64,000 bases of DNA from Notospermus geniculatus (GCA_002633025.1 NMRB01000092.1:396204-460203); one strand, 5' to 3'. Shown: positions 33,479 through 44,167, numbered from the stretch's first letter. The notes: a model not told the origin generated them from the letters alone. Made by a program: numbers and translations.

Positions 33479-34258
33479 CAATGGGAATCACTGACACAGA
33501 AAAATGGCCACACTGAAAAACATTACATCTGAACCCGTCGCTGTGTCATTCTGTAAGCAGCGCTCACACTAATTTATAGGCCTATAGTGTGCCCCAAAAA
33601 CACAGGCTGCTCCTACCACCCGTAGTCCCACCAGCACGAATGGGCAGAGAATCTTTCCAGAAGAAAATTCGGTCCAGTACGTTTTGTTCCAGAGCCATAT
33701 TTGTGAAGCAGTCAATGGTGCGTCCCCTGACCTGCTTTACAAAATACGGCATGTAGCTCGAACCATTGGACCGAGTCGGGATATCATGGTGTATTCTTCT
33801 AGGAAGTTTCTCCATCCAATGGTATTTTATCGGGGTGGGGGTGGGGGGAGGCTGGGGACTGTGTAGGCTAGTAAAATCATCGACATCTTCACATGCCTAT
33901 CAATGGTGCAGGGTTATCTTTGAATTTCCGAATCAAAAGCTACATGTAAAACCGAAAAAGAAACTGAAAATGAAATAACAAGAAAAAAAACACCCTCTCA
34001 TCAGAAACATTTTATATACGCGCCGAGAAAAAATACACAACGAAATTCCAAAACTGGACTTTTCAGTTGGAATTTCACATGAATCGATTATTGTGACCTA
34101 TTTTTAGGATAAAATCTATACCGTGTGTGACAGTATATCTTGATGATAGTGTACAGTCCATATAATGGGAAATCGCATTGATCGATTTTCCATTGAAATG
34201 CACCGTGAATGAGGAATAGACTCTATATCTACATGCATTGAATGTGATAGAAACGAAC

Positions 34259-34753
34259 GGCTCGTCCAGACGTAGTGTATTTTTCGTTGAACATTCTCCA
34301 ACTAGACTAGTACCTGACCCTACCAACTTGCGCGCTGCAGTCGTCGCTTGTTTGTTAGGACCAGTAGGCCTATTGGCTGCCATATTTGGAGGAATTCTGC
34401 CAGTGGCGTCACTTGGGGAAATTTTATGTAAATTACCGGTATGTAAATTTATTCAATTCTCGATACGACTGACGCACCGGAATGCAGATAGAAGGTGACC
34501 TCCATTTGACGCAGGAGATCCACCAATCACGAAGGTGTTGAAAATAGAAAGGTATCAACATTATAACTCCTATACCTATCACCTTCTCCAACACTGGCCA
34601 ATCAGATTCACGAACGCGATAGGCAGGACCGGTCCTAACATACGCAAGTCCGAAGTAAAATTGTTAGGACCGGGTACCAGTCTACATTGTATTCTCCAGC
34701 ATCCGTGAACAAAATTTATATGTTGGTAAATACCTACGTCTGGACGTACTCCA
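34259..34753. mobile_element. ~495-bp inverted-repeat element
   Basis: CGTCCAGACGTAG at the left pairs with CTACGTCTGGACG at the right, and inner arms share TAGTACCTGACCCTACC and its degenerate complement. A fragment of the family is at 283-412. Flanking sequence (33484-34258 and 34754-35036) shows no gene. Confidence 0.65.
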
Positions 34754-35036
34754 AGACGTCTTAAAACAATGTTGGGAAATGTTGGCAAAACATGCAGATA
34801 TTCAGAACATTTGTGCTAGGAGGTATAAATCATGTAGATACATGTATTGAGCAATCAGAGGGTTGTTTCGGTTAGTGTACGTGCAAGGCCTAGTTGCTCA
34901 ACTGATCAGAATGGCATTAGGCCTAACTGCTGCTGTACCCCCACGATGCACCCGCGATACAGGACGAAGTTTTCACAGTGCAGTCACCGTTTAGATCAAT
35001 GCTGTGTGCCATTGAAGGGCATTACAGTTAGCGTAG

Positions 35037-35288
35037 TCCCGGTAGCGAATTTTTTTCCCCAACTGATATATCCATTACGGCCAACTTTTTATCCCAACCT
35101 GTATAGCAAAAGCTAATCCTAATCCTAATCTTAATCCTAATCATCATACTACTCCCAACACTAACCCTGACCCTAACCCTAACACTAACCCAACCATTAA
35201 CTCACCATTAACTTCGTAAATTTCATTTCGTAATGGATATACTGGTTAGGAATCTATACCGGTTGGAAAAAAAATTTCGCATCCCGGT
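35037..35288. repeat. Inverted-repeat unit containing degenerate CCCTAA array
   Basis: CGAATTTTTTTCCCCAACTG at the left and its degenerate complement at the right bracket TATCCATTACG / CGTAATGGATA. Between about 35110 and 35200 lies a run of CCTAAT, CCCTAA and CACTAA words, like degenerate telomeric repeat. Confidence 0.65.
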
Positions 35289-35295
35289 ATGATAA

Positions 35296-35444
35296 GGGAG
35301 TTTAAGAAATCAAACGATAAACGTTAACTTTACGACAACGTTATTTTTCCTACTGCCAATTCACCAGATTATATGTTGCATTTTCGGTACAAAAAATAAT
35401 GTTGTCGTGAAGTTAACGTCTATCGTTTGATTTCTTAAACTCCC
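35296..35444. mobile_element. 149-bp palindromic MITE, TAA flanks
   Basis: GGGAGTTTAAGAAATCAAAC pairs with GTTTGATTTCTTAAACTCCC; TAA lies on both sides (35293-35295, 35445-35447). Confidence 0.9.
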
Positions 35445-35534
35445 TAATGTCTCCCAGTGACCCTTCAGATACAATTTTAGAGTATCCGCCCATGTTGACC
35501 GATGATAAACAGGAAGTCAGTTTCCAGAATCTTA

Positions 35535-35582
35535 GCAAATTTTCGACCCCAACCGGGGTCTTCTTCAGGCTGGCACTTTCAA
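35535..35582 (-). repeat. CTGAAGA-stem-GAAA motif, copy at 35.5 kb
   Basis: Read on the minus strand: GCCTGAAGAAGACCCC, GGTT, GGGGTCGAAAATTTGC. It lies about 200 bases upstream of the 922-aa gene. Confidence 0.75.
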
Positions 35583-35788
35583 GTCGAGGTACCAGAAGTA
35601 TAATGAGCTGGATCCCAACATTACAAGTAAATCTGAAATAAAGAAACCCTGTGCAAACAGGAGGTGTGGAAAGTAATAGTTGAATAGAAACAAAGCTCCA
35701 TTGTTGACCGGTGCCAGATATTCTAATTTCAAACTAATGTAATGTGTGTGTATCGTCTATTTCAGTGACAGAAGGCGGACGCTACAAA

Positions 35789-38557
35789 ATGCCGGGTGAA
35801 CCACAATGTTCGACATCGTTGGAAGCGATGGCTAGTTCCTTTATCGACACGGATCCAAAAACACTGACTGCAGCCAAAGATGTCATCAGGCAACTACGGG
35901 ATGAGCGGGGAAGAAGGGACGAACTGCTTAGGGCCGAGTATGAGAGAAAATTGTCGAATAAGGAAGAAACGCATAAAGAGGAGATTGATAAACTAACTGC
36001 CGACCACAAAAAAGAGATTGATAGGTATAGTGCACGCCTAACCAACCTCACCCATGAAAAGGCCAGGCTTGATAGATTAAACTTTGGAATTTCTTCCACT
36101 GTTGGCGATGAGGCTGCTACTCGTTCAGAGATGGAGAGACAGCAAGGTGACAGTGCTGCTATGATTAAGAAGTTGCAAGATGAGGTGAAGAGAGTTAGTG
36201 AGAAATCGGCAAAGGATCTAAGTGATATGCAGGGGAAGCTGCAGACAGAGTTTGCTGCGTCGATCACTATGAAGGATGCAGCGATAAAACAGAAATACAA
36301 GCAAATCGCTGGACTTGATATAAATTTGTCGAAGACGCAATGCGAGTTGAGTAAATATGAAGAAAAGTCGAAATCGGCGGAGAATAAATGTGGTGAGTTG
36401 GAGGCCAAGGTTGCGAAACTTGAGGACGAAATTGGACAGAAAGTTGAGGCGGAGAAAGCAAAGTGGGAGAAAATCGTTGATGAGACTGTTACGGAGAATG
36501 AGAGTTTGATTACGGAGAGGGACGCATGGGTAACTAAAGTTGAAAAAGAGAGAGATGGTCTAAAGGCATCACTGGTGATCTTACGGGAGGACTTTGATAA
36601 GGAAAAACGAGAACGAGCGACAGATACCCACACGCTTGGACTCGAATTGGCTGAAGTTGGAAATAAACTTTTGGCAGCAAATGTGGCTAAGACGGAACTT
36701 GAGCAGAGGTTAGACAGGGAAAGAGAGGAGTGGTCTGTGGAAAAGGGCAAGCTGAAGACGGAGTTGGAAGATGAAAGGAGGAGCTTACGGGACGAGAATG
36801 ATCTCCTGGAGAAAAGACACGCCGAAAAATTGGTCGGTGAACAGCAACAACAGGACTTAGATAAAAGTTGGATTCGTGATCAGGCGAGAAAGGCTAGAGA
36901 GGATTTGATGGAGAGACAAAGAGAGGAAATCGAAAAAAGGGATAGCGAGGCAAAAAAAGCAATAGATGACCTCATGAATCAACTTGCAGAAAAAGACGAG
37001 GCGATGAACAGCATGAAGTTGGCGTTCGAAAAAGAGCGTGAGCAGTTTGAAAAGGATCTGGCAGAGGAGAAGAAAACGGCGGAGAGCTGTGTTAAAGCGG
37101 TGATGGGTGATCTTGACCAGAGAGCAGGCGTCGTCGTCAATGCCATTGTGAGAATGAACGAAAGGCTTGAAGAGAAGAACAAGTCGTTGCATGAAAGTTT
37201 GGATGCTAAGGTCGCGGTGGTGAGGAGAGACTATGAGACGAGGTTGGCGGGAATGATTCAGGATCACAAGAATGATAGTAATGAAAAGGAACAGACCTTA
37301 AGGTTACAGGCCGTACGGCATTCGGAGACGGTGACCAAGCTTTCTGAGGAAATAAATGCAAACGAGAAAGCGATGTCTGAGATGAAGACAACGATAGAAT
37401 CTCTGACTAAGGATCTACAGGAATGCAGGGTCCAGAGAGACAGTCTTGTTGCGGATAGGGACGACGAGATTCGCCAGTTAAGAAGGAGGATATTGGTGTT
37501 AGAGACACAGGTAAAAGCAGACGGAGACATAGCGAAAGCCGAGAAGAAACGCCTCTTAGATACAATTGCAGATTTGGAGACCAAGTTACGTGTGGAGGAA
37601 AATAATTACCGTGGGGCGTTCGCTGATGTGACGCACGCAGTTAAAACAATTAATACTACAAAGCAGGATCTACAAAACGATGCCGTGACATTCAAAGACC
37701 AAATGGTTCGGGATCATGAACGCTTGGTCGGAGCCATGCAGGTGACGATTTCAAATCTTAAGGAACAGTTGGCTCAGGCACGCCAGCAACACGATAAGAT
37801 TGTTTCTGACATGTGCAAAAAGCATGGCGAGTACGTGACAACTACGGAGAGAGAACGCCTGTCCAAGGACGAGAGAATTGCAAATCTCACTGAAGAACTT
37901 CGAGCTTTGAAAGAGGAATATGAGGCCACGAAGCAGAACCATATCCTTGAGGAAACAGCGAGCCGAAACGAGTTAGAAAATCAGATTGCTTCCCTAAGAG
38001 AGGAGGTAAACACACTGACTGGGGAGAAAGTTGCAGCCGATGAGCGTTTAAGAAATTCGGAGGATCTGAATACCAACTTGAAAGAGAGAGTTAGTTTCTT
38101 CGACCAAGTTATCAAAACGAACAACGAACGACTTGGACAACTTGCCAACGAACATGCTACCGAGAGGGAAGTGACACGTCAGGAACACAGCCGACTTGGT
38201 AACTTGATAAAGTCGACTGACTCGCCAGAACGAATGTTTAAAGATTTGATGGAACGGGTTGACCTTGCCTGGCAGAATTGTTCCGAGGTGACACCGTATG
38301 GACGAGTGAAAAGGGATGACGCACGGAAGCTTGTGGATGCAGCGTTTAAAAGACTCTTGGTGATACAGGAGAAGGCGACTCCAAAGGCGAGCTGTTCCGT
38401 TGATGCTGATGTCCCAAACCCATCTGAACCACCAAGAAAAGGGACACGCAGGGGTGCAGCTGCGCTTCACAGTCTCGCGGAAACGGATGAATCTGAAAGC
38501 GACGAGGAGGTTGATGCTCCGTCCCCAGGCACAGCGAAAAAAATAAGGTATAATTAA
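35789..38557 (+). CDS. Long coiled-coil protein, 922 aa, single coding exon
   Basis: I do not recognise a named family. The reading frame is open from an AG acceptor at 35765 (preceded by a pyrimidine tract TCGTCTATTTCAG), and the first ATG after it is at 35789 (MPGEPQCSTSLEAMASS). I therefore place the start there and expect a non-coding first exon upstream. After about 30 residues the protein is an almost unbroken coiled coil to about residue 830, with dense E/K/R/L heptads and few prolines. The C-terminus is different: a short region YGRVKRDDARKLVDAAF, then a proline- and serine-containing tail with an acidic stretch TDESESDEEVD and a basic end AKKIRYN that could act in nuclear import. No signal peptide or membrane segment. 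Architecture would suit a structural or tethering role (golgin, centrosomal, synaptonemal-like), but composition alone cannot choose. It faces the two minus-strand coiled-coil genes. Confidence 0.85.
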   Translation: MPGEPQCSTSLEAMASSFIDTDPKTLTAAKDVIRQLRDERGRRDELLRAEYERKLSNKEETHKEEIDKLTADHKKEIDRYSARLTNLTHEKARLDRLNFGISSTVGDEAATRSEMERQQGDSAAMIKKLQDEVKRVSEKSAKDLSDMQGKLQTEFAASITMKDAAIKQKYKQIAGLDINLSKTQCELSKYEEKSKSAENKCGELEAKVAKLEDEIGQKVEAEKAKWEKIVDETVTENESLITERDAWVTKVEKERDGLKASLVILREDFDKEKRERATDTHTLGLELAEVGNKLLAANVAKTELEQRLDREREEWSVEKGKLKTELEDERRSLRDENDLLEKRHAEKLVGEQQQQDLDKSWIRDQARKAREDLMERQREEIEKRDSEAKKAIDDLMNQLAEKDEAMNSMKLAFEKEREQFEKDLAEEKKTAESCVKAVMGDLDQRAGVVVNAIVRMNERLEEKNKSLHESLDAKVAVVRRDYETRLAGMIQDHKNDSNEKEQTLRLQAVRHSETVTKLSEEINANEKAMSEMKTTIESLTKDLQECRVQRDSLVADRDDEIRQLRRRILVLETQVKADGDIAKAEKKRLLDTIADLETKLRVEENNYRGAFADVTHAVKTINTTKQDLQNDAVTFKDQMVRDHERLVGAMQVTISNLKEQLAQARQQHDKIVSDMCKKHGEYVTTTERERLSKDERIANLTEELRALKEEYEATKQNHILEETASRNELENQIASLREEVNTLTGEKVAADERLRNSEDLNTNLKERVSFFDQVIKTNNERLGQLANEHATEREVTRQEHSRLGNLIKSTDSPERMFKDLMERVDLAWQNCSEVTPYGRVKRDDARKLVDAAFKRLLVIQEKATPKASCSVDADVPNPSEPPRKGTRRGAAALHSLAETDESESDEEVDAPSPGTAKKIRYN

Positions 38558-38981
38558 GGATGTCGCAAGGGCGTAATTGGCTGGTCTGAGCCTTGGGAGG
38601 TGCACCTTTTTGAAGAGGAGGAGGTGGAACTCCTCCTGTAGACTAGGCATGAAATTGGTGTAGGCCACAGGGGCTTGGGATTTCGCATCATTTGCACCGA
38701 GTCGAGGTACGTCAGGCACGAGTGAGATTTGCACCGAGTCTAGCTTCGTCACGCCGAGTACCGAAGGCACGAGGAGGGTGGCCACTCGGCGCCATTTTCA
38801 AACGATTTCGGCCGACTCGACTTTTTAGAGTTGCCGATATTCATAAGTAAACAACTAACTCAACCAAACTTTGCACCCACTATATTCCTAAGATCCTACT
38901 CTTCCTAGATATACGTAGTTTGCAACGATAATCCATCAATAATCATTAAACACCGGCAGCTAGGTTTGCATAATGCTGTTG
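38558..38981 (+). other. 3' flank of the 922-aa gene
   Basis: Presumed 3' UTR. It contains repeated GCACCGAGTC and GAGTACC words near 38690-38770. I saw no nearby canonical AATAAA. Confidence 0.4.
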
Positions 38982-39330
38982 AATTCCATCCATGATGAGA
39001 TATTGAACTAAGAGACAGTTCGTTAATTTAAAGTTGATTTTGGCATTTAGTCCTAAGTTTGTGAAATTATACGGGTAGTAAAAAAGATTGTTTCAAAGGG
39101 GAAATGAAAAATCTCTTGGCCGTCTCAGGAAATAAGTATAAGACTGAATGACTAAAAAATTCCATCCTTGATGAGATATTGAAGAGACGGTTCTTTAATT
39201 TAAAAGTTGATTTTGGCATTTAGTCCCAAGTTTTCATCAGTTGTTAAATTATACGGGTAGTGAAAAAGATTGTTTCAAAGATGGAAATGAAAAAAGTGGT
39301 CTCAGGAAATAAGTACATGCATAAGACTCA
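38982..39330. repeat. Tandem duplication of ~170 bp
   Basis: ATTCCATCC(A/T)TGATGAGATA, GTTGATTTTGGCATTTAGTC and TTATACGGGTAGT(A/G)AAAAAG occur in the same order in both halves (from about 38982 and 39158). The halves are highly similar. Confidence 0.85.
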
Positions 39331-39567
39331 ATATTTAGTATCGAAGAGTGAAAAAAGTTGTGGCCGTTTAAAGGGACCAAACAGGTAGCGTCCTCATAGG
39401 CATTATGATGTGCTTAGATAGTACAACAATTACTTGGCGTAAGAATCTAACTCTGACATGTATTTTACGTACAATACGCTAAACGTCAACATTTGAGCCC
39501 AAATCTGTCGATCGTTAGTTGCTAGCGCCACCTGTGATGAAATGACAGCACTGAGAGAGACAGGACT

Positions 39568-40290
39568 CACAGAAAAAAATAATCATCTCGAATTGAGATA
39601 AAATGGGTCTCCACTTGAGATTCGTTCAATAAATCTTTTGCTTTTGTTTACATCTTGTGGACAATGTGCTTTTTATTCCAAATAGTTTACACTATGACAT
39701 TTGTTTCAGATTGAAACAACTCGTGTTCTGTTTCGAGATCCTTTAGTGCATCGAGTTGAGATAAATGGTGTTTAAAGGAGCACGGTATTGCCACTTTTTC
39801 TCGACAGCCGGCGCCACTGCGCCACTCTCCAACCCGAGGGTCTAACTACGTTTCGGCGAATGACCCGATTTACTGCATACATTTTGTAATGCATTTTTGT
39901 AGTTCGTCTTACCGCCGCTAGGTGACTCCCTCTACGTCGGCAGTCAAATAACGCATTTGAGATCCAATACCGTGCTCCTTTAACGTTTTGGATAACATAT
40001 TTCAGGGAATTTTGTGTAGAACGGAAACATCTTGATATCAACTCGAGAAAAGAGTAATTTTTGAAGGAGATGACTCATTACTCAACTAGAGATGGACGAA
40101 TCTCGGGAATTATCTTTGTTCGAGACGATCATAATCTCAATATGAGATTGATCCATGTCAAATTGAGATGCAAATTATGCCAAACTGAGATACCAAAATG
40201 TGTCAACTTGAAATAAAAGTGTTTAATATTGCGGACAAACGCTTGAGATGCATTTTTTCTCATTTGTAGATGATTATGTTTTTCTGTGTA
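39568..40290. mobile_element. Inverted-repeat element rich in AATTGAGAT words
   Basis: ACAGAAAAAAATAATCATCT at the left pairs with AGATGATTATGTTTTTCTGT at the right. The interior repeats (A/T)ATTGAGAT and ATCTCAA many times. A 204-bp TTAA MITE is inserted in it. Confidence 0.7.
39776..39979. mobile_element. 204-bp MITE, TTAA target (copy 2)
   Basis: Same family and same length as 937-1140, in the opposite orientation, flanked by TTAA at 39772-39775 and 39980-39983. Confidence 0.9.
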
Positions 40291-40787
40291 CGAGCCAAAT
40301 AGCTAGAGTCCCTTTAGAGTTTCGCTCACTCTTTTACCCAATTCAGTTGTACATGCACATGTACACCCTTGTTCACACGTAAATACATGTAGAAAGATAT
40401 TTTAAAAACTGTGCTTCTTTAGTATATCGATTCGAATGGATCGTAATCGATCGTTGGGACAAAATAATCGATCACTGTCGAGAAAGATATCGACTGCCTC
40501 CATTGTTTATTTTCCGCGACCACTCATGATAAAGCTGCACTTTGAAAATAGACAATGCTATCATTTGACGATACCATTCATTGGTAAACTGAGTTTCTTT
40601 GTGCGGGCCTACAAGGACGAACTATATGTATGAAACATAGAAAAGCATTACGCCAATACTTCCAGCAAATCAATGCGTTATCTTGATCTAACATTTCCCG
40701 TTTGACATCATCGAAGGACTGGAATTCAAAACTGCAGTCAGCTGACTGTATTCTTGCTTTGTGTGGCCATTAAACTTCCTTTACATA

Positions 40788-41182
40788 AGCCGTCGTTACA
40801 CTACATAAAATCCCCGTTTTTTTGCGGTCACACCGATGAATTGCCGGGCTTCAAAAAACCCATGTCTGAAAAACACGGGTTTTTGAGACACGGCAAACTC
40901 GCCGTGCTTTTCGAAATCGCCGTGCTTTCGTTAGTTCTTAGTACGGCTACAGATGGCGCAGCCATTAAGTGATGTCGTTCGACGTTTTATCGCCTCCAAC
41001 AATGTGTACCGGTACCAATACAGAAATGACCGAAGCGCGAAGAGTCAGTGCATGCAGCGCACCTGTCGCCGGGCTACCTAGCTACAATGTAGTAGTGTGA
41101 CCTCTTGCCCGGCATTTCGTACACACGGGTTTGACACGGGTCTGGAAAAACACGGGTATTTTCAACAGGTGTAACCGTAGCT
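40788..41182. mobile_element. ~395-bp MITE with CACGGG-rich interior
   Basis: AGCCGTCGTTACACT at the left pairs with GGTGTAACCGTAGC at the right. The interior has ACACGGGTTT and AAACCCATGT words. Its design resembles the element at 9219-9596. Confidence 0.6.
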
Positions 41183-41796
41183 ATTGAAGTATACGGTAGC
41201 GAAAACGCCGGTCAACAAGCGTCCCGAGGATTCCTGACCGTGAAGCCATTGTTAACCGGTTTTTCGTATACCGTATACGTCTATGTAATGGTGGCCTAAC
41301 GCATAAAATTTCCTTGCTCGTCGCCATTATCGAACACCCAGCGCCACACACATTTTGGGAATACTTCAGGTTTTGTAATGCATATACATTGGACATTCCT
41401 GTGCAAATCTTAAGTAAAAGCATTTTGCTAACTTTTATACATGTACCAGCCAATGGCTTCCTTCAAACCTACATGTATATTATTCGACAGCCAAATGAGT
41501 TTTTCTCATACATCGACGAATGAGTCTAAGCATGAGTATTCCAAAAATGGAGTTTTCTGAAATCGTCAACATCCAATTCGAAACTTTAAGGACCAACAAG
41601 CTGGCCAAAGGATATATGAGACATTCCCGATCTGAGTTGGAATGTTCTGTTGCAAGTGCAGCTGACTGGCGGACTGTGTCCTTTCTTCAGGGTCAGTTCA
41701 TCTGCTACCTTCAGTTATTCTCCTCATGGAGCGCATGTGTGAAGAAGGGACAGAATTTCACGACCTTCATGGTTAAGAAGGTGAAATCACATTGTC
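41183..41796. other. No supported gene
   Basis: A plus-strand ORF from 41520 runs into the MITE at 41804 and has no splice or family support. A stretch at about 41375-41435 resembles 43180-43245 (shared TACATTGGACAT and AAAAGCATTT). Confidence 0.45.
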
Positions 41797-41803
41797 ATAC
41801 TGA

Positions 41804-42222
41804 GGCCGAATTGGTTAATGTCGTCCTGGGTATAACAGAAATATACCCAGGTTCAATGTCGTCCTACAAAACTATACCCTGGGTATAGTTCGATCTACAA
41901 AAGTATACCCAGGATTGGATACAGCACCTCAACACGAGATTGTTCTCTCAAATGTCACATGACCACAAGCATGATAAGTTGAAAAACATGTTTTCAATTC
42001 GCATTTGTCACGAACATGCCGCCCAGGTATACAACAGAAGTTCCAATCGCGCGCGGTCCTGTTGATCACGCGAGATCCGTTCCTAACTCGTACCTAGGCT
42101 CAAAACTACGGTACTGGGTATACTTTTGTAGATTGGACTATACCCAGAGTATAGTTTTGTGGGACGACATTGAACCTGGGTATATTCCTGTTATACCCAG
42201 GACGACACTAACCGATTCGGCC
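41804..42222. mobile_element. 419-bp MITE with 7-bp target duplication
   Basis: Arms of about 110 bases start GGCCGAATTGGTTA and end TAACCGATTCGGCC, with repeated CTGGGTATA / TATACCCAG words. ATACTGA occurs on both sides (41797-41803 and 42223-42229). A 7-8-bp duplication would fit hAT or P-type insertion, but the ends do not show the usual hAT start. Confidence 0.85.
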
Positions 42223-42564
42223 ATACTGAGCCCAGCTGGCCAAATAATGTCTCGAAGTTCTGGAGCACTATTCCTGTCCGAGCCCGTCCATGAAGTTCGC
42301 AAGATTGTAAACATGGTAAAGTGGGATTCATTAGCACACAGATTTTGTTCGATTCAGGTCCGTAAAATATCTGTCAAATTGACTTTTGCGTTACCGTATC
42401 CGGAAAACTAGGGACAAACGGACTGAAAACGGACCGGATCCGTGCGCCAATGAACCCCGCTTAAGAAGCTGCCACTACGCCGACTCCGTTCGCACACAAT
42501 TTGAACCCGTTCGGCAACATTTTCAAGAACCTACTGAGAACTAGCTCAGTGTGACGGGGGCATA

Positions 42565-42692
42565 AGGCCGAGTTTGCATAGGGGTATAAGGTATACGGAC
42601 ACGCTGGCGAACAAAGGTTTCATTGTCATGAACCCTTTATTAGACCATTGTTTGCTTGCCTCGTGCACCGTACCTCTATGCAAGCTCGGCCT
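42565..42692. mobile_element. 128-bp MITE, TA flanks
   Basis: AGGCCGAGTTTGCATAG pairs with CTATGCAAGCTCGGCCT; TA lies on each side. CGAACAAAGGTT inside pairs loosely with CCATTGTTTG. Confidence 0.8.
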
Positions 42693-42938
42693 TAGAGACA
42701 CGCCCTGCACAGGTGCTGGTGGCTAAATGTCGATTTGTGCAGGAATGTCTGATAAAATGAACGAGTTCCATAGATATCAGAAAGAAAGAGTGCGTTTCTC
42801 GACTTAATATGAGGAGTACAAACTAAAAAGACCCCAATTTTAGGGTATGAATACCATTTTATTCCTTTCGAACCCAATCTAGCAGATCCAGCACTGCCTT
42901 CGACGTTCTTAGTCTGCATACCGGTAGGCCTACTCTAA

Positions 42939-43337
42939 ACTCCCACTTACCTGTCCCATTCCTGAACTCGGAAAAATGACCAAATCGTAAGTTGAAGATA
43001 TCGCTGTCATTCTTTGCCAGGCTCGCGATCGGGACAAGTGAGTGGGCAGTGACCTGTTTCATAAAGTGGCTTTAAGATAATGGTACCATTAATTCAATGC
43101 ATTTTTCATTTACTGTTTCTGACCACATGGCTGATATTTATAAAAGGTAGCAAATGTTTTTACTGTAAGTTTTGTACACTTACATTGGACATCACTGTAG
43201 AAATCTTATTAAGATTTCCAATAAATAAAAGCATTTGCTATCTTTTATGAATACTCGCCCATACCCCCACCCATTATCGTCAACTTAGGATTTAGTCATT
43301 TTTCCTGGGTTCAGGAATGGGACAGGTAAGTGGGAGT
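42939..43337. mobile_element. 399-bp MITE, TAA target
   Basis: ACTCCCACTTACCTGTCCC pairs with GGGACAGGTAAGTGGGAGT, and TAA lies on both sides, as in PIF/Harbinger elements. An inner palindrome surrounds TAAAAGGTAGCAAATG / CATTTGCTATCTTTTA. Confidence 0.85.
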
Positions 43338-43429
43338 TAACAGTACTTTGTATACTACTCCATCTTGAGCTAAAATCCAAAGAGAAAGCAAGCACAAAAA
43401 TCGACACACAGTATGATGATAAATATAAA

Positions 43430-43547
43430 GGCCCGTATTCTAGAAGCCTCCTTAACTCTAAGGTCCACTTTAACCTTTTGTGTTTTGCCCTGCAAACAAT
43501 AGCTTGAGGTAAACCTTAGAGTTAAGGATGCTTCTAGAATACGGCCC
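43430..43547. mobile_element. 118-bp MITE, TATTCTAGAAGCC family, copy 2
   Basis: GGCCCGTATTCTAGAAGCC pairs with GGATGCTTCTAGAATACGG. Inner arms CCTTAACTCTAAGG and CTTAGAGTTAAGG continue the pairing. A second copy lies at 20037-20135. Confidence 0.8.
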
Positions 43548-43565
43548 AAAGTCAATTTTCAGAAA

Positions 43566-43614
43566 TTTGCAAATTTTCGACCCCAACCGGGGTCTTCTTC
43601 AGGCTGGAACTTTA
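43566..43614 (-). repeat. CTGAAGA-stem-GAAA motif, copy at 43.6 kb
   Basis: On the minus strand it reads AAAGTTCCAGCCTGAAGAAG then ACCCC-GGTT-GGGGT-CGAAAATTTGC. It matches the 19.9-kb copy including about 40 flanking bases. Confidence 0.8.
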
Positions 43615-43768
43615 CAATCTGAAACTCTAGAAAAGACTCTGAGCTAAAATCTCGTTTTATTTACTTAAGCATCTTAAGCCTAAGGGTAAGTCGAGCGTTC
43701 TATGTCGGCATGGTTGGGAGAAAGTCAGTTGATAGCTGTGTGATGGTGTTACATCTGCCAGTGTTTCA

Positions 43769-44167
43769 GGGCCGTATTCATAAAGGGTGTTTAGCCTAAT
43801 CAGCGTACAAGTTCTGCATTACACATGTTATAGGCCTAGAAAACTATTGTCTGATGTCTGTATGGCGCTTCACCAGAGGCATTTACCCATAGGATAATCA
43901 CACCCGTACAACATTCCTGCGTTTAAGTCCAAGAGCACAAAGGAAAAATTAAACGATCAAGCAGGCTTGTCTAGAATTTCTCCAACACTTTCTTTTGTCA
44001 TCCACACTGAGACGCATGAAAGTTAGACGCGTGTGATTATCTTGTGGGTAAAATGCCAGAGATCAGGCAGCATACAGAAGGCAGAACAATAGTTTTCTAG
44101 GCCTTTAACCTGTGTAATGCAGAAGTTGTACGCTGATTAGGCTAAACACCCTTTATGAATATGGCCC
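43769..44167. mobile_element. 399-bp MITE, GGGCCGTATTCATAA ends
   Basis: GGGCCGTATTCATAAAGGG at the left pairs with CCCTTTATGAATATGGCCC at the right, and the arms run for about 60 bases (TTAGCCTAATCAGCGTACAA). Confidence 0.85.

Larger units (their letters stand above)
39370..40314. mobile_element. Possible outer element of a three-level nest
   Basis: AAAGGGACC at the left and GAGTCCCTTT at the right could be the ends of a TTAA-class element like the one at 21792. Only about eight bases match, so this is tentative. Inside it lie the 39568-40290 and 39776-39979 elements. Confidence 0.35.

Noticed and set aside
35110-35200. Chromosome end
   Set aside because: CCCTAA-like words are short, degenerate and followed by unique genes, so this is interstitial.
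35782-36750. 322-codon antisense ORF
   Set aside because: Shadow of the 922-aa coiled-coil gene; serine- and leucine-rich as expected from antisense of a Glu/Lys-rich frame.
41520-41888. 122-codon ORF as a gene
   Set aside because: Its last quarter is inside the MITE at 41804-42222, and the upstream part has no acceptor, domain or paralogue in the window.
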